64,000 nt of DNA, taken from positions 1 through 64,000 of the forward strand of contig JAIYDN010000050.1 of the NCBI GenBank assembly GCA_027487485.1. The letters are read 5' to 3'. Origin of the DNA: Planctomycetaceae bacterium (GTDB lineage Bacteria > Planctomycetota > Planctomycetia > Pirellulales > Pirellulaceae). Under the pieces are notes generated by a model. That model was given only the letters and a program-made list of their open reading frames with translations, did no database searches and was not told the origin of the DNA. Both the position numbers and the translations under genes were made by a program. This document shows positions 32,953 through 44,768 of this stretch, one piece after another; position 1 is the stretch's first letter, and every line of letters begins with the position of its first letter.

Positions 32953-35900
32953 TGGAATCAAGCAAGCTTGTCTCCGCTTTGCGAATAGCGTGTTTTGTTT
33001 TTGGGCTGGCGGTTTGGTTCCTAGGCAGTGCGACTCAATTCGTAGCGTTGGCTCAGGAGCCGAAGTCTAGCGAGAGCGAGCCACGAAGCAAGGTTCCCTT
33101 TCGTAGGATATTCATTCCAGCAGAGGAAGTGAACGATTTGGATTTAGACGGATACGAACAGGTATCTGTGTTGGAATTCAATGACTATGTGGAAGGGCAA
33201 AGCAAACCAACGTTTTCCAATTTGGCATCGGATTCTGAGCAAGGGACAAGTTTGTTATCGAGCTACTATGTTGCTCGGCTTGTCGGCCCCGATCTTTTCT
33301 CTGAGCGATCGAAACTAGTTCTCTCATTGCCAACGCATTCAGGGGATCGAATAACGCTTAGCCCTTGGTCGCTAGCAGTCAACAACAAACAGCCCATCAG
33401 CAACACAGGTATGCCCGCCTTGGAGCCAGGGGGGAAGTCGATTTCTACTGTATCGACATGGACATATGATACGCTTGGTTTGCCGAGGTTGCCTGCCCAT
33501 CGGTCCGAGAAGACTTGGGGGTTCGGCTTTGAACCCGAACGAGGTGGGACAGTCCATTGGTTTGGTTGGTCGGCTCGGTCCACGCCGGGAAGTCAACCGA
33601 ATCGTTTGCGATTTGATTTGGAGATTCCTCGATGTGCTGATAGCTGTCTGTTGCTGCAGCTACCGCCTCGCGCGATCATACAAGAATCGCGAACGGCTTG
33701 TAGACGAATCGATCAGAACAGCGATTTACTAGCCCGTTTTCATTATTGGCCGGAGGTTGAATCCGATTTGGCAGTTCGGCAATCCCCGGGCCGCACGACC
33801 GATTCGATATGGTTGATTGAGCTTTCCGGAAGCCAAAATGCTTCTTTCACAGTCGTGTTGGGGACGGGGGATCGCGAACCAGATTCACTCACCAAAGATC
33901 CTGTCTCCAAATATTCGTATCTTGTTCGGTCCCAAAAATTGGAGCATACCATCGAACAGAATTGGGTCCGTACCATGCTTGATTTAGAAATCATGCACGG
34001 CAAGGACGATGCATGGTGCCGTCTCGTGATACCTTCCAATTCCAAGCTACGCTTCTTGAAGGTGAATCAAGAGGACAGAGTGGATTGGCAAGTGGTTGAC
34101 GATATGATCCAGTGGAAAATTCCCAATTCGACTCTGGATTCAACGGCCGTAAAAGCCAATGGAGCAATCGCGACGGCCGATTTTATTTCCGCGGAATTGA
34201 TCACTCCTGTCGATTTGCAGCCTGGCCAAAAACTGGTGATGCCAAGCTTTGTTTTGGAGCGAAGTTACGTGATGTCGGGACGTACTTCAGTGCAAGCGGC
34301 AGAACCATGGCGGCTTGGGTCTGCCCTATGTGATTCGAGCAAGCTGGTAGAAATTAAGCCAACGACTTCAGAAAGCAAAAATGCAGAACGGATTGATTTT
34401 TCTTGGCAGGCATTTCCGCCAAGCTGTTCTGTTCAGGTTCGATCCCGTCAGACCATTCGGCAATGCGAATCGTTTAGCCAGGTTGACAATGAGTCAGACG
34501 GCATTCGGCTAACAACCCAACTCAGGCTGGCTTTCCGAGATCAGGACTCCAATCGCTTGTCCTTTGGATTGGGGGAAGGGTGGGAGATACGTTCAGTCCG
34601 ATCGAAAGATGAATCCGATCCCGTTGCGTTGTTTTCAAGTAACTTGTTGCCCGCTGGATCGACGCTGGAGGGAGCTAATGTTCCGGCGGAGAAAACGGAT
34701 ACACGCAGGAGCTATGATTTTGTTTGGAATTCGATCGCGTTGAGCCGTGTCGCTGAAATCGAAATGGTCTGCTTTTACAAGAACCCGAACGCCGAACCGA
34801 ACTCGGCGGATGTTCCCGCGGATTTGATCCGCATTCCATCGACGGTTGTCCTGGAGCTTCCGGGTTGGAACATTCAAAGCAATGTTGCGGTTGTTCCGAC
34901 CGCATCGTTCCCGCTTTTGACAAGGAGTCTTGCTTGGGATTCTGTCATGGCTCAAACGCAGCTGAAGGAGTGGGAAAAGCAGTTGCCAGTCATGTCCGAT
35001 ATATCAAGGGTCTTGCTTCCGAAGAATCGGGCTGCACGTGCAAGTGAACTAACCTTGCCAGCGATCGCCTTTCAAAGGAAAGAAGTTCGGAAACAGGTCG
35101 CGATCGAGTCGCGCATCGTTTCAGGATCGAGCGAGACCTTGGTGGTGGAGCATGATTTGAGTATCGATGATATCTTGGGGGCAAATCCCGTTTTGGAAAT
35201 AGAGCTCGATGATTTCGATGCAAAGTGGTTTTTCCTGGAGGGTAACCGTTGGGTATCGGTGAAGCCAACGATGGCTACGGTCGCGGGATCTCAGGCAGAG
35301 TCTAAGTTGCCATCGAAGTCCATTTGGAGTTTCGATTTGGATGGGCGCGGTAATTCCTGCAAGCTGCGAGCGACCTTGGCCTTGCGGCAGGGGGACGATG
35401 GACGGCTTGTTGTTCCGTTGCCAAAAGTGAAAAACAGTCAGGTACGCAGTCAAACCGTGTCCGCTTGGCCGGATCACAAGCTCAGTCTCCAAACAGAAGA
35501 AGGCAGCTGGGTCTTTGACTCGTCTGGAAATCGAGTTTTGAAGCTAGACCCTGCGCGGGATGCTCGAACTCTTTCCATAAAACAGCCGTCGCAGATTGAG
35601 CCTTCGCTTTGGATGGGGCTCGATTGTCAAATGGATGTTGCCGTGGACGCATTCGGTTCCCAACGCGCAACTTGCGTTGTGCGACTCAAGAAGGGTGTTT
35701 TTCAAGCACCGCTTGTTTTTGAACTTGAGGATTCCTGGTTGCCAATCCGTGTTGATCTGCCCAACGGAAAGATTGCGAACGAAGTTGGCTATCGGTTAGA
35801 TGGGCAACGTTTGATCATCGACATGCCAAGTCGAGGCGTTTTCGATGCAAAAAGCGTGACCGAAGAACTGCCATGGGACGTGAATGAGATACGCATCCAG

Positions 35901-38900
35901 CTGAACGGTCCAAGTCTGAAGACTTCCGCAGATTGGTTAGCTTCCGATCAAGGGTTTGTTTTTCGATGGCCGCGTATTGGAATAGACGGATCGGGAAAAC
36001 TGACCCCATTGGATTATGTGCTGACCAGTCGACTTTGGCTGCCGAAAGATGTCGTCATCTACGACAAGTCCTTCCAAGCAAGTGCAGATCAAAAGGGATG
36101 GCCATTGTGGACATTCTCTGGTGAACTGGCGACGAACTTGATGAATACGTTTGGATACACATCCAAAAACTCCGCAACCGACACGTCGCAAAGCGCGAGC
36201 ATTCCAACTGTTTTCCAGTTGGATGGGATGGGCGATACTCATTGGCGTATGGCGATCGAAGAGAAACGGTCGGAATCCATCGATGCAGGTCCGAAGTTCG
36301 AAATGGAATCTGGAGCAGAGACATTGCGACTTGCGCGATCGGACCGCAACGGTGCGATTGGAGTGGTCGTTTTCGCGTTGTTCGTTTTGGTAACACCGAT
36401 TTTGGTACGACGACGGCCCAGGGCAACGGTCATCATGGTGTTCGCGTTGGTGCTTGTCGCGCACCTAGGGGAATCGGCATTCTCGTGGGGTTCGTTTTTG
36501 GGTTTGTTAGGAATCACCGTCGGGTTTGTTCTGTTGGTGATTTATCGCTGCACTTTTGGTTTCATTAACAAAGAATCCCCGAAGTCCCTTTCCGTTTCGC
36601 GACCTTGGATGCCCTGGAACGATCGCGAAAACAACGTGGATCCTCAACCAGGAATTTTGCGCAATGGGTCCAGCGTGGTAAGTATCTCCAAATTACCCTC
36701 CATTCTTTGGTTTGGGTTTGCGATGGGATGGCTTCTTGGGTTGGGTTCGGATGGCGGAAGACTGATTGCTCAGGAAGGTGTCCCCGGCGATCCGACCGAG
36801 ATATTCGATGTGGTGATTCCCATGGACCGCGAAGGTGAGTTATCGGGAACTAGTGTTTACATTCCCAAAAGCTTTGCACAGCAGTTCAAAGCGATTCCAG
36901 AAAAAGTAGCCGAGTTTGATACTGGCACCAGGATCTTATCGGCTCGTCACACGTTGTCGCTTGGTATGCGTGGTCGGGCGGATCTGATCACCATGACGTA
37001 TGAGTTTTGGGTAGGAGATGATCTTGCGCCAGTCCGGCTTCCCGTCAACAACGATCAAGTTCAGTCCTTAAGGTTTGTGTTAGACAATGTGGACCTTAGT
37101 CCCGGTTCTCGGCTCCGAAAGTCCGGTAGCGAATGGGATTGGTTTCCGGAGAAGTCTGGCAAGAGAACTCTTCGTATTTCAGCACAGCCGGTGATGAAGT
37201 CTGCCTCAACCGACCAGGGGCGAGACGGACGCAATACCGCCAATAGCAATCTACTGCAACAAGTTGACATCGCTCTGTTACCCGTAGCGAATGCAACGAT
37301 TGAAATTGAATTAGATCCGCAGTTGATGGTAGACATTGTGGCACAAGGACAAGTCAACAATCCAGCTGCGGGAAAATACGTAGCACAGTTGGGGGCATTG
37401 GATCGACTGCAATGCCGCATTCTCGCTTCAAACTTGAATAGCTCTCCGGGGTTCAGCAATCCAAATACCACTCTGTTGGATGGGCCAACGATGAATACGG
37501 AACTATTGCTTCTGAATGATTCCTTGCAAGCTAAAACGATTATCGAGTTTCCGAAAGGGGTGTCGTTACCTCGCGAGATCGCGATCGAAGCGGACTTGCC
37601 TTGGATACCTATTGGCACGCAATGGGGAGATGCAAAATGGGTGGATGTTCGTTCTGGAAGCACTCTTGCGAGGAGGCGTTACATTTTAGAATGGAATGCT
37701 GACTCGAACCCGCTTACGTCGAATCCAACGCAGGCCGTGGATCGAGCGATTTCCGTAGTCTGGATTCCACAGTCGAATTCGCAGAACTTGAATGTTCTGT
37801 TTGCAGAATGTCTGGATCGACGTACCAAGCTTGGCACTCTGAGGTACCATCGCTCCGATGGTGCCAAATGGAGCATCGATGGTATCAATACGTGGGTACC
37901 TGCGATCTCATCAAAAGAGCGTCTTGAATGGCCAGAATTGAAAAACATGCCTTTTGCTACCACCCTTCGCATTCCGATTACTGGAGGATTTGGTGTACTG
38001 AAGCCCAGGGCGCAAGCGGATCGTCAGCAGGCTCGTATTTCCACGAAATGGTTGTTGGAGGTTGATTCGGAAAGTCTTTCATCCAGGGTCGAGTTGCTGG
38101 GCGGGATATCCGATAGCGATTTGCTAACCGTTGAGTTGCCGACCGGATTTCGACCTGTGGATGTGACGAACCGAACTGGCAGCGTTCGATTTTTGCAATC
38201 CGAAAATCAAGGGCGAATCCAGCTTCAGCTGTTGGCAGAGCGACGGTCGTTGGAGCTCAATGAATTGATGATTCAGGCCACCCGAGAAACGAATTCCTAT
38301 GGCAACGTCTCCGGCCAACCGTTGGTAAAGTCGGGGGAAGTCCCTTGGCTGAAGCTGCCCTCGAGCATCATCGTAGAACAGTCGATTGACTTATCAGTAT
38401 CAGACCAACTTCGTGTTCAGCTAGATTCATCGGCGGAATCCATTCTGGGTAAAGGGGGGGCTCAAAGCGTCGCGGCATTGGTGCAAGGTGCGACCGAACC
38501 CAACAAGCTAAGCACGGTTAGCAGCAGTTACCAAGCCTATTGGAAACAAGAAGTTGCCGAAAATGAAATCTTAGAGAATCCTGGTGCCATGCAACCGGGG
38601 GACATAAATGCATTACCACCAGGGTCCGATTCCGCAGAGAATCCGGTCGATGGTAAGAAATTGACGGTTCAGTTGCCCGAGTCAAGTTCTATTAGCCAGT
38701 CCATTCATTGGATCGGTTTATTCGACGGAGTTGATTCACGCAGCGAAGCGGGCAAGCAATCGCCCGATTTGAAGAGGTGGGTAATTGTTGAATCAAGCTA
38801 TTGGATGGATGGTTTGGACACGCGAAGTTCGCCTAGCGAACTGTTTCGGTGGGACATCAACGACCAAAATCAAATATTGCAGGACGTGGAGGTGTTATCG

Positions 38901-39788
38901 GTCCAGCTCGACGGCAATCCTATCGAATTTCTTCAGTCGAACAACTTACTGGAATGCCAAATCCCTCTTACCCAGCTATGTTCAGAACTAGTTTTGGTAA
39001 CTCGGCAGAAGGTGACGTTCGACACCGATTCCGTTGGCCGGATTCTGGTGCCGAATCTTCAAAGTCACGCGAAGGGGCCCATTTTGTTTGTGGGAGACGC
39101 CGCTCGATTTTCTGTCCGATATCAGGGAGAGACTCAGGTCCTTAGATCCGCCTCTGATTGTGCAGAAGTTTTGGCGGAAAAATGGTGCGAACTTTTTTCC
39201 CGATCAGCCAATAAGGATTCCAACTTGAATGTACCGATCGGTAGCCATTGGGAACGATGGCAGCGGTATTGGAATCTGGGGGCGTTGGAAAGGCTTCAAG
39301 CATGGTCCGTGAACAACAACTTGGAGCCGTCGGCTTTCGATGCAACCGTGCGACAGTGGCATCAGACCAAAAGCTTAACCCGGAGCATGCTTAGTCAGCC
39401 AGCGAAGGAGCTCTTGGAAACAACGCTTGCTCAGTCGAGATCCCAATATGGAATGGACCGCGACGGATTGTTGTCAAAGACAAAAACAACCGAAGGAACT
39501 AGCTCGCCAGCAGCCAACATGCTGGAGAGGTTGGAAGGAGAGGCTTTTTCGCTCTTCGGGTGTGTTCTGTTGCTAGTTGGATCGATGTTGCTGTGGGACG
39601 TGTCACTGAAACCACAATGGTATCGCCCATGGTGGTTGTTGTTGAGTGTTGGACTATTGCTTTGGGCAACGTTCGGGGTGCTTTGGCCCGCTCTTGTGCT
39701 CAGTGCAGTTGCATTTGCGATCGCGTTGGATACTTATCTGTTGGTTACCGAGCGACTTCGACGAAGCGAGACTCGCGGACTACGGTAA
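32952..39788 (+). CDS. Giant exported/membrane protein, two fused modules; unknown
   Basis: A 2278-residue protein starting [15 protein letters not shown] at 32952. The signal-like start ends in ALAQEPKS. Residues to about 1120 are beta rich; about 1130-1206 are membrane helices. At about 1250-1275 a second signal-like segment ([13 protein letters not shown], ending IAQEG) opens another module, beginning [24 protein letters not shown], similar to the start of module A. It ends with two membrane helices at about 2205-2265. The chain therefore looks like two copies of the 29095-32952 architecture joined end to end. Function unknown; a cell envelope role is inferred. Confidence 0.75.
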   Translation: MESSKLVSALRIACFVFGLAVWFLGSATQFVALAQEPKSSESEPRSKVPFRRIFIPAEEVNDLDLDGYEQVSVLEFNDYVEGQSKPTFSNLASDSEQGTSLLSSYYVARLVGPDLFSERSKLVLSLPTHSGDRITLSPWSLAVNNKQPISNTGMPALEPGGKSISTVSTWTYDTLGLPRLPAHRSEKTWGFGFEPERGGTVHWFGWSARSTPGSQPNRLRFDLEIPRCADSCLLLQLPPRAIIQESRTACRRIDQNSDLLARFHYWPEVESDLAVRQSPGRTTDSIWLIELSGSQNASFTVVLGTGDREPDSLTKDPVSKYSYLVRSQKLEHTIEQNWVRTMLDLEIMHGKDDAWCRLVIPSNSKLRFLKVNQEDRVDWQVVDDMIQWKIPNSTLDSTAVKANGAIATADFISAELITPVDLQPGQKLVMPSFVLERSYVMSGRTSVQAAEPWRLGSALCDSSKLVEIKPTTSESKNAERIDFSWQAFPPSCSVQVRSRQTIRQCESFSQVDNESDGIRLTTQLRLAFRDQDSNRLSFGLGEGWEIRSVRSKDESDPVALFSSNLLPAGSTLEGANVPAEKTDTRRSYDFVWNSIALSRVAEIEMVCFYKNPNAEPNSADVPADLIRIPSTVVLELPGWNIQSNVAVVPTASFPLLTRSLAWDSVMAQTQLKEWEKQLPVMSDISRVLLPKNRAARASELTLPAIAFQRKEVRKQVAIESRIVSGSSETLVVEHDLSIDDILGANPVLEIELDDFDAKWFFLEGNRWVSVKPTMATVAGSQAESKLPSKSIWSFDLDGRGNSCKLRATLALRQGDDGRLVVPLPKVKNSQVRSQTVSAWPDHKLSLQTEEGSWVFDSSGNRVLKLDPARDARTLSIKQPSQIEPSLWMGLDCQMDVAVDAFGSQRATCVVRLKKGVFQAPLVFELEDSWLPIRVDLPNGKIANEVGYRLDGQRLIIDMPSRGVFDAKSVTEELPWDVNEIRIQLNGPSLKTSADWLASDQGFVFRWPRIGIDGSGKLTPLDYVLTSRLWLPKDVVIYDKSFQASADQKGWPLWTFSGELATNLMNTFGYTSKNSATDTSQSASIPTVFQLDGMGDTHWRMAIEEKRSESIDAGPKFEMESGAETLRLARSDRNGAIGVVVFALFVLVTPILVRRRPRATVIMVFALVLVAHLGESAFSWGSFLGLLGITVGFVLLVIYRCTFGFINKESPKSLSVSRPWMPWNDRENNVDPQPGILRNGSSVVSISKLPSILWFGFAMGWLLGLGSDGGRLIAQEGVPGDPTEIFDVVIPMDREGELSGTSVYIPKSFAQQFKAIPEKVAEFDTGTRILSARHTLSLGMRGRADLITMTYEFWVGDDLAPVRLPVNNDQVQSLRFVLDNVDLSPGSRLRKSGSEWDWFPEKSGKRTLRISAQPVMKSASTDQGRDGRNTANSNLLQQVDIALLPVANATIEIELDPQLMVDIVAQGQVNNPAAGKYVAQLGALDRLQCRILASNLNSSPGFSNPNTTLLDGPTMNTELLLLNDSLQAKTIIEFPKGVSLPREIAIEADLPWIPIGTQWGDAKWVDVRSGSTLARRRYILEWNADSNPLTSNPTQAVDRAISVVWIPQSNSQNLNVLFAECLDRRTKLGTLRYHRSDGAKWSIDGINTWVPAISSKERLEWPELKNMPFATTLRIPITGGFGVLKPRAQADRQQARISTKWLLEVDSESLSSRVELLGGISDSDLLTVELPTGFRPVDVTNRTGSVRFLQSENQGRIQLQLLAERRSLELNELMIQATRETNSYGNVSGQPLVKSGEVPWLKLPSSIIVEQSIDLSVSDQLRVQLDSSAESILGKGGAQSVAALVQGATEPNKLSTVSSSYQAYWKQEVAENEILENPGAMQPGDINALPPGSDSAENPVDGKKLTVQLPESSSISQSIHWIGLFDGVDSRSEAGKQSPDLKRWVIVESSYWMDGLDTRSSPSELFRWDINDQNQILQDVEVLSVQLDGNPIEFLQSNNLLECQIPLTQLCSELVLVTRQKVTFDTDSVGRILVPNLQSHAKGPILFVGDAARFSVRYQGETQVLRSASDCAEVLAEKWCELFSRSANKDSNLNVPIGSHWERWQRYWNLGALERLQAWSVNNNLEPSAFDATVRQWHQTKSLTRSMLSQPAKELLETTLAQSRSQYGMDRDGLLSKTKTTEGTSSPAANMLERLEGEAFSLFGCVLLLVGSMLLWDVSLKPQWYRPWWLLLSVGLLLWATFGVLWPALVLSAVAFAIALDTYLLVTERLRRSETRGLR

Positions 39789-41361
39789 CTTTGATTTCGC
39801 CAGGATAGGTCAGTTGCTCCTCGAAGGACTTGGCGATGTCACGGCATATTTTTGCAGCCACAGAATCATCGGTATTTTTCGAGCTGACGATCACCCGCAG
39901 TTCACGACCAGCTTGGATCGCAAAGGCTTGTTCAACGCCAGTGAATCCACGCGCGATGGTTTCCAGTTCTTCCATTCGCTTGATATACCGTTCCAAAGAT
40001 TCGCGCCGAGCGCCTGGTCGCGAAGCGCTGCAAGCATCGGCTGTGGCAACCAGCAACGTGTAGGGGTATTCGGTGGTTAGTTGGTCATGATGTCCTAAAG
40101 CTGCATGGACAACCTGTTCGTTCTCGCCGTTTCGTTTTAGCAGATCTGCACCGATCTTAGGGTGCCCGCCCTCAAGCTCATGGTCGGCTGCTTTTCCAAT
40201 ATCATGGAGAAGTCCGCATCGACGCGCGGTTTGAGGATTAAGGCCGATCATTTCTGCCATCATGCCAGACAGGAAGGCAACTTCAACGCTGTGTCGCAAA
40301 ACATTTTGTGAGTAGCTGGTTCGGAAGTGAAGTCGCCCCAGCATATCGATGGTGCGTTCATGAAGGCCTTGAATGTTGACTTCTTGAGCGGCCTCTTCCC
40401 CTTTGCGGCGGATAAAGCCTTCCATCTGCTTCTCTGTAGCGGCAACGATCTCTTCAATGCGAGTCGGGTGAATTCGTCCGTCAATGACAAGCTTTTCAAG
40501 AGATTGGCGGGCGATCTCGCGGCGAACCGGATCAAAGCCGCTGACGATAACCACCCCTGGAGTATCGTCGATGATCAAATCGCAGCCCGATATTTTTTCG
40601 AAGGCGCGAATGTTACGACCTTCCCGGCCAATGATTCGACCTTTCATGTCGTCGTTAGGGATGTCGACGGTACTGGTGCTGCTTTCCGAAGTTTGGGACG
40701 AAGCGTATCGCTGCATAGCGACCAGCAGAATATCTTGAGTCTTCTGTTGGGTGATTTCTGCAATTCGCTTTTCATGGCGAAGGATGACGGTTCCGAGTTC
40801 CCCTTGAAGCTCCTTTTCCAACAAAGTCATCAATTGCTTCTTGGCTTCTTCGGTCGACATGCCCGTCAGGCGTTGCAGATCGTTTTGCTGCTGCTGGACG
40901 AGCTTGGTGTACAGTTCGTTCTTGCGTCCGACATCTTCAATGCGATCCGAAAGCTTTCGCTGAGTTGTTTCGACCAGTTTTTCTTGTTTCCGGACGTCGT
41001 CCACGGTTTGCTTAAGCGATTCTTCTTTGCGCTCGACGGATTGTTCGCGTTTGCGAAGCTCTTCGCGAACCTTGTTGTTTTCACTGTCGAATTTGGACTG
41101 CAGTTGAAGCAGCTTTTCTTTTTTCTCGAGTTCGGCCGTTTTGACCATGTTTTCGCAATCGAGTTTCGATTGCTCCAAGTGACGTTTGGATTGACTTCTA
41201 GCATCCCGACCTTGCAAGATGTTGATTCCAAACATGGCTGCCGCTCCGACGGCAAGTCCAATCAAACCATAGAGGTAGCCTAGATTCGATCCGGAATCCG
41301 AAGCCTGAGCAAACAAAGGCTGGTCCAGAACGCTAGAAGCTAGCGAGGAAAGGAAGTTCAC
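39745..41361 (-). CDS. rny: Ribonuclease Y
   Basis: A 538-residue protein: N-terminal membrane helix ([18 protein letters not shown]), a long coiled coil of about 170 residues, KH domain with [15 protein letters not shown], and HD domain ([27 protein letters not shown]). It ends in [13 protein letters not shown], the standard RNase Y terminus. It is a membrane-bound endoribonuclease that starts mRNA decay. The start codon is GTG. Its last 44 bases overlap the last 44 bases of the giant gene on the other strand. Confidence 0.95.
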   Translation of the reverse strand: MNFLSSLASSVLDQPLFAQASDSGSNLGYLYGLIGLAVGAAAMFGINILQGRDARSQSKRHLEQSKLDCENMVKTAELEKKEKLLQLQSKFDSENNKVREELRKREQSVERKEESLKQTVDDVRKQEKLVETTQRKLSDRIEDVGRKNELYTKLVQQQQNDLQRLTGMSTEEAKKQLMTLLEKELQGELGTVILRHEKRIAEITQQKTQDILLVAMQRYASSQTSESSTSTVDIPNDDMKGRIIGREGRNIRAFEKISGCDLIIDDTPGVVIVSGFDPVRREIARQSLEKLVIDGRIHPTRIEEIVAATEKQMEGFIRRKGEEAAQEVNIQGLHERTIDMLGRLHFRTSYSQNVLRHSVEVAFLSGMMAEMIGLNPQTARRCGLLHDIGKAADHELEGGHPKIGADLLKRNGENEQVVHAALGHHDQLTTEYPYTLLVATADACSASRPGARRESLERYIKRMEELETIARGFTGVEQAFAIQAGRELRVIVSSKNTDDSVAAKICRDIAKSFEEQLTYPGEIKVTVVRESRFVEVAR

Positions 41362-41593
41362 AATTTGTCTTTCTGTTTAGCAACAGACGACCAACCGATT
41401 CCGACAGACGAGTTGACTTGGTTTTGAAGCATTGCTTCGGACGAACAACGGAAACCGATCCTCTGGAGCACCATCCCGATACATGCGAGGCATTTCTTGG
41501 AACTTCAGCAGGTTCAAACTTGTCCCAAGCCCAGGCCGCAACGACGTTGGTCAGATAAGCGACAAACAAGATGAAAATGGCTAGTGAAGTCAT
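41333..41593 (-). CDS. Possible small membrane protein upstream of rny
   Basis: An 86-residue frame starting [18 protein letters not shown] with one clear membrane segment, then a basic tail. It overlaps the start of the RNase Y gene by 29 bases. The second half does not look well conserved in composition and no ribosome binding site is visible, so it may not be translated. Confidence 0.3.
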   Translation of the reverse strand: MTSLAIFILFVAYLTNVVAAWAWDKFEPAEVPRNASHVSGWCSRGSVSVVRPKQCFKTKSTRLSESVGRLLLNRKTNCELPFLASF

Positions 41594-41626
41594 ACGAATA
41601 AAAGGTTTTGTTGATCGATCTACCAA

Positions 41627-41929
41627 ATCTTAGCTCGCCATCGAAACTCCCTTCGAGCCGAACTCGGAGGGAATAGAAGTCGCGATTGCGTTGATTTTGA
41701 GTTCTACAAGGATCCAATTAAGTGCGTTCCGATCGGTCTATGCAGGCAAAATCGAGAACACTTCGGAATGTTAGCACAATTCGCCCCTTTCGAGAACACT
41801 GCCCCCCTACTTCCCCAGCGAAACTGACCAAGAGATCTAGCAGAGAGGTCTAGCAGAGAGGCTTTTTTGCCGCTGGAAATAAGCGAAGCGCCTAGGCTTG
41901 CACTCGCGAAGACGCAAAAACACCCTGAA
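41627..41929. other. Gene-free region
   Basis: No convincing gene. A short direct repeat (two copies of TAGCAGAGAGG) is at about 41838-41861. The region lies upstream of the leftward rny and downstream of the leftward gene 41930-43207, so it should hold the rny promoter, but no clear match is seen. Confidence 0.4.
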
Positions 41930-43207
41930 TTAAGGGGTTTGGATTGGAAGCATGGGGGAATTCCATCGGTGAAGGTACTGTTCGAGGAAACGATTGAAAT
42001 CGTTACTCACCTCGTTTTGAGCGGCCATCGTCGCGGCTCCTATTTGAATCGCTTGGTCGAATGCATCGGCACCACCCAAAATCTCAAGAGAAGCTTGGAG
42101 AGATTTGATTTGCGGGTCTTCCCGGATTTGCTTTTTGTTTTCTAAGGATGCCGATGCCCCAGAGGCATCCGAGGATTTGATCCAGACCAACGACCATTTG
42201 CCGGAGGGCAAGCGAGCTAAAAAAATGGAATCTACGAAAACCGATGGTCCTTCGCTGACCATACGAAGGTGGGTTGCACGGAAGTAGGTGTAGCCCTTTG
42301 CATCTGCCTTCCCAATAGCAACTTTTACCCAATCGCGTTCCAAGATGGAGGATTTCTTGGAGTCGAGACCGTTCTCTGTCAATGGATCCTCCGTCAGTTG
42401 GCGAAGGAGGCTATTCATTTGAGACTGAAGAATCTGAGGGACAAGTGCTGCGATCGGAATGGGGGCATTCGCCTCAACCTGGATCATAGCATCGCCCGAC
42501 CCTTGGTACTCGACCGGGTTAGCCAAGCGAAAGGAAACCAAGGCGAATCGGCATGCCCAGCGATCATCGTCCTCTTCTGTGGGCAGGAATCGCGCTGACA
42601 GATCTGGAGCAGGCAGCTTCCAGTCAATCTTTTTTGTCGTGAGCTCTTCCGACAATTGGCTTACTGAACGATTCTCGACGTTGGCAAGTTGTTCGTACCA
42701 GCTCCACAATGCGATGTTCCGATTTGCGTCGGGCGCGGATTGGATGTTCGCAATCGAACTGAGCTTGATCTTGAGAAGCAGAAACTGGGGAGGGGCTAAA
42801 TCGGGGGCTTCGATTTCACGCTCGATGCGGGCCAATTCTTGAGAGACAAAAAAATCCAAGCCGGGAAACTTTCCAGTAGGCTCGAATTGTTGAAGGCGAT
42901 CGCGAAGCTGCACGCGGGCTCGAGTCGCGACGCTATTGGATTGCTCTACGGTCTTCGCGAATAGATTCTTATCAAACTTGCTCAACCAATCCGAAGAAAC
43001 TGCAATGCGTGCTTGGCGGTCCTCGTCGACACCCAACGCAATTCCTCGAATCTGACGTTTATCCTTCAGATGAATCGTATCGACAGCGTTCTTCGGCGCG
43101 TTTCGTTTTTGAGCCGCAGCAGGTGCTTGCAAGCAGGCGATCCAAACGAAAGCGATTCCGAAGCCTCGGAGAAGTCGGCTGATGGTGCCTACGTGAACAG
43201 TAGCCAT
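41930..43207 (-). CDS. Exported protein with internal repeat-like helices, unknown
   Basis: A 425-residue protein starting MATVHVGTISRLLRGFG at 43207; the longer frame from 43312 lacks sense as a signal. Residues 10-35 are a signal peptide ending in APAAAQ. A segment around 45-70 (DTIHLKDKRQIRGIALGVDED) looks like the small beta motif found in many planctomycete exported proteins. The remainder is mixed, with KWSLVWIKSSD near the end. No family recognised. It follows the sulfatase gene by seven bases on the same strand and may share its transcript. Confidence 0.7.
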   Translation of the reverse strand: MATVHVGTISRLLRGFGIAFVWIACLQAPAAAQKRNAPKNAVDTIHLKDKRQIRGIALGVDEDRQARIAVSSDWLSKFDKNLFAKTVEQSNSVATRARVQLRDRLQQFEPTGKFPGLDFFVSQELARIEREIEAPDLAPPQFLLLKIKLSSIANIQSAPDANRNIALWSWYEQLANVENRSVSQLSEELTTKKIDWKLPAPDLSARFLPTEEDDDRWACRFALVSFRLANPVEYQGSGDAMIQVEANAPIPIAALVPQILQSQMNSLLRQLTEDPLTENGLDSKKSSILERDWVKVAIGKADAKGYTYFRATHLRMVSEGPSVFVDSIFLARLPSGKWSLVWIKSSDASGASASLENKKQIREDPQIKSLQASLEILGGADAFDQAIQIGAATMAAQNEVSNDFNRFLEQYLHRWNSPMLPIQTP

Positions 43208-43214
43208 AGCAGTT

Positions 43215-44735
43215 TCATTTCTTGGGTGCCATCCTCGCCATGTCTTCCGCTGATGGAGATCCGCCGAATTGGCGAAAGTAGCGTTCTTGGAAAGGATTGA
43301 TGGACGGACCAACGGCTTGCTCGTTGATCATACCAGAGAGCGACTCGCTCCAGAATTGATCGAAGGCGGTTGACAGTTCTTTTACTATTTCGGGGTGTTG
43401 GTCGGAAACGTCTTTCGATTCACTGTAGTCGGAGTGGAGATCGAAGAGTTCCCATTTCGGCTCGGCCGCTCCTTTTTCGGATACCAGATGCCACCGCGAG
43501 GTAAGGACCGCGCACATACGGTACTTCCAGAGATTTGGGTCCGCTTGTTTGGGCCAGCGTCCCAGATGGGTGAACAGCATCCGATCTTTTGGTTGAGATT
43601 CAGGGTCTTTCAAGAATGGAACCAGGCTCATCCCTTCAACTTGTCGGGTGATGGTGTCGGAGGGAGCAACCCCCGCGATCTCTGCTAAGGTCGGGAAGAA
43701 ATCGATGTGAGCGGCCAAGGTATGGCAATCGTTGGGTTGTATTGTTCCGGGCCATCGCCAGAAGGAATTTGCTCTGGTGCCACCTAACCAAGCGGTACCT
43801 TTGCTGCCACGCATTCCGGCGTTGAACACTTGCACGCCGGCGGTCCCACCGTTGTCATTCATAAAGATAACCAAGGTCCGCTCTTCGATTCCCCAATCTC
43901 GGAGTTGATCGAGCAGATTGCCAATGTTCTGGTCGATATTGTGGATCATTCCGAAGAAGTTTTCCGTAGCAGCTGGTAGATTCTTGTTTTCATAGAGAGC
44001 CTTATCTTCTGGGCGAGCGATGTAAGGATCGTGAGGCGTGTTGGTTGTTATCATGGCGAAGAAGGGCTGATTCTTGGTTCGTCGGCTATCCATCCATGCC
44101 TTTGCTTGCTGGAAGTAAAGATCTGCACAGTAGCCTTGAGTCTTTTCAAATTTTCCGTTGTGCAGGATGGCTGGATTGAAATACTTATTACCTGGTGCAT
44201 CACCACAAGAACCCGGGAAAGTTTGTCCGACACCGCCTCCGCCGTGAATGTAAACTTCGTCGAAACCACGCCGGTCTGGTTGGTAGGCATCCTCATCACC
44301 AAGATGCCATTTGCCAAAGATACCTGTGGCGTAGCCTGAAGACTGAAGCACCTGCGCGATGGTAGTTGCCTGCAGAGTCAAACGCTCGCGTTCCAAGATC
44401 GTATGAGTCACCCCGTTTTTGAATTCGTGTCGCCCTGTCATCAAGGCACTTCGCGTAGGCGAACAAGTTGGGCTAACGTGAAAATTGGAGAAGCGAACCG
44501 ATTCGCTTCGCAGGCGATCGAGATTGGGAGTTTCAAGAACAGGATTCCCATGAGCGGATATGTCACCGAACCCTTGATCGTCGGTCAAGATAAACAGGAT
44601 GTTTGGACGACCGTTCGCAATGCTGTCCGAAGCCGATCCGACAGCCGCCAATTCCATCAGTGCCAAATGGAGAGCAATCAAAGGGAGCACGGCGAAGAGA
44701 CCAAGCCTGATAACGTTTGGAACGCGAGAGTGCAT
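43215..44735 (-). CDS. Sulfatase (arylsulfatase family)
   Basis: A 506-residue exported sulfatase. An N-terminal membrane/signal segment precedes NILFILTDDQGFGD (metal-binding Asp52 and Asp53). The formylglycine site is Cys91 in CSPTRSALMTG, the Cys-type C-x-P-x-R. Further family motifs are FGKWHLGD, FFAMITTNTPHDPY and FMNDNGG (third and fourth metal ligands). It hydrolyses sulfate esters, in planctomycetes usually of algal polysaccharides. Gene order with the exported protein downstream suggests a small unit. Confidence 0.93.
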   Translation of the reverse strand: MHSRVPNVIRLGLFAVLPLIALHLALMELAAVGSASDSIANGRPNILFILTDDQGFGDISAHGNPVLETPNLDRLRSESVRFSNFHVSPTCSPTRSALMTGRHEFKNGVTHTILERERLTLQATTIAQVLQSSGYATGIFGKWHLGDEDAYQPDRRGFDEVYIHGGGGVGQTFPGSCGDAPGNKYFNPAILHNGKFEKTQGYCADLYFQQAKAWMDSRRTKNQPFFAMITTNTPHDPYIARPEDKALYENKNLPAATENFFGMIHNIDQNIGNLLDQLRDWGIEERTLVIFMNDNGGTAGVQVFNAGMRGSKGTAWLGGTRANSFWRWPGTIQPNDCHTLAAHIDFFPTLAEIAGVAPSDTITRQVEGMSLVPFLKDPESQPKDRMLFTHLGRWPKQADPNLWKYRMCAVLTSRWHLVSEKGAAEPKWELFDLHSDYSESKDVSDQHPEIVKELSTAFDQFWSESLSGMINEQAVGPSINPFQERYFRQFGGSPSAEDMARMAPKK

Positions 44736-44768
44736 AGGGCTTCATTGCCTTCTGGTCAGGGAATAGGT

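Noticed and set aside
40327-41283. Rightward 318-codon frame inside rny
   Set aside because: Antisense to a definite RNase Y gene; the Phe/Leu-rich translation is typical of the complement of a coiled coil rich in Lys and Glu codons.
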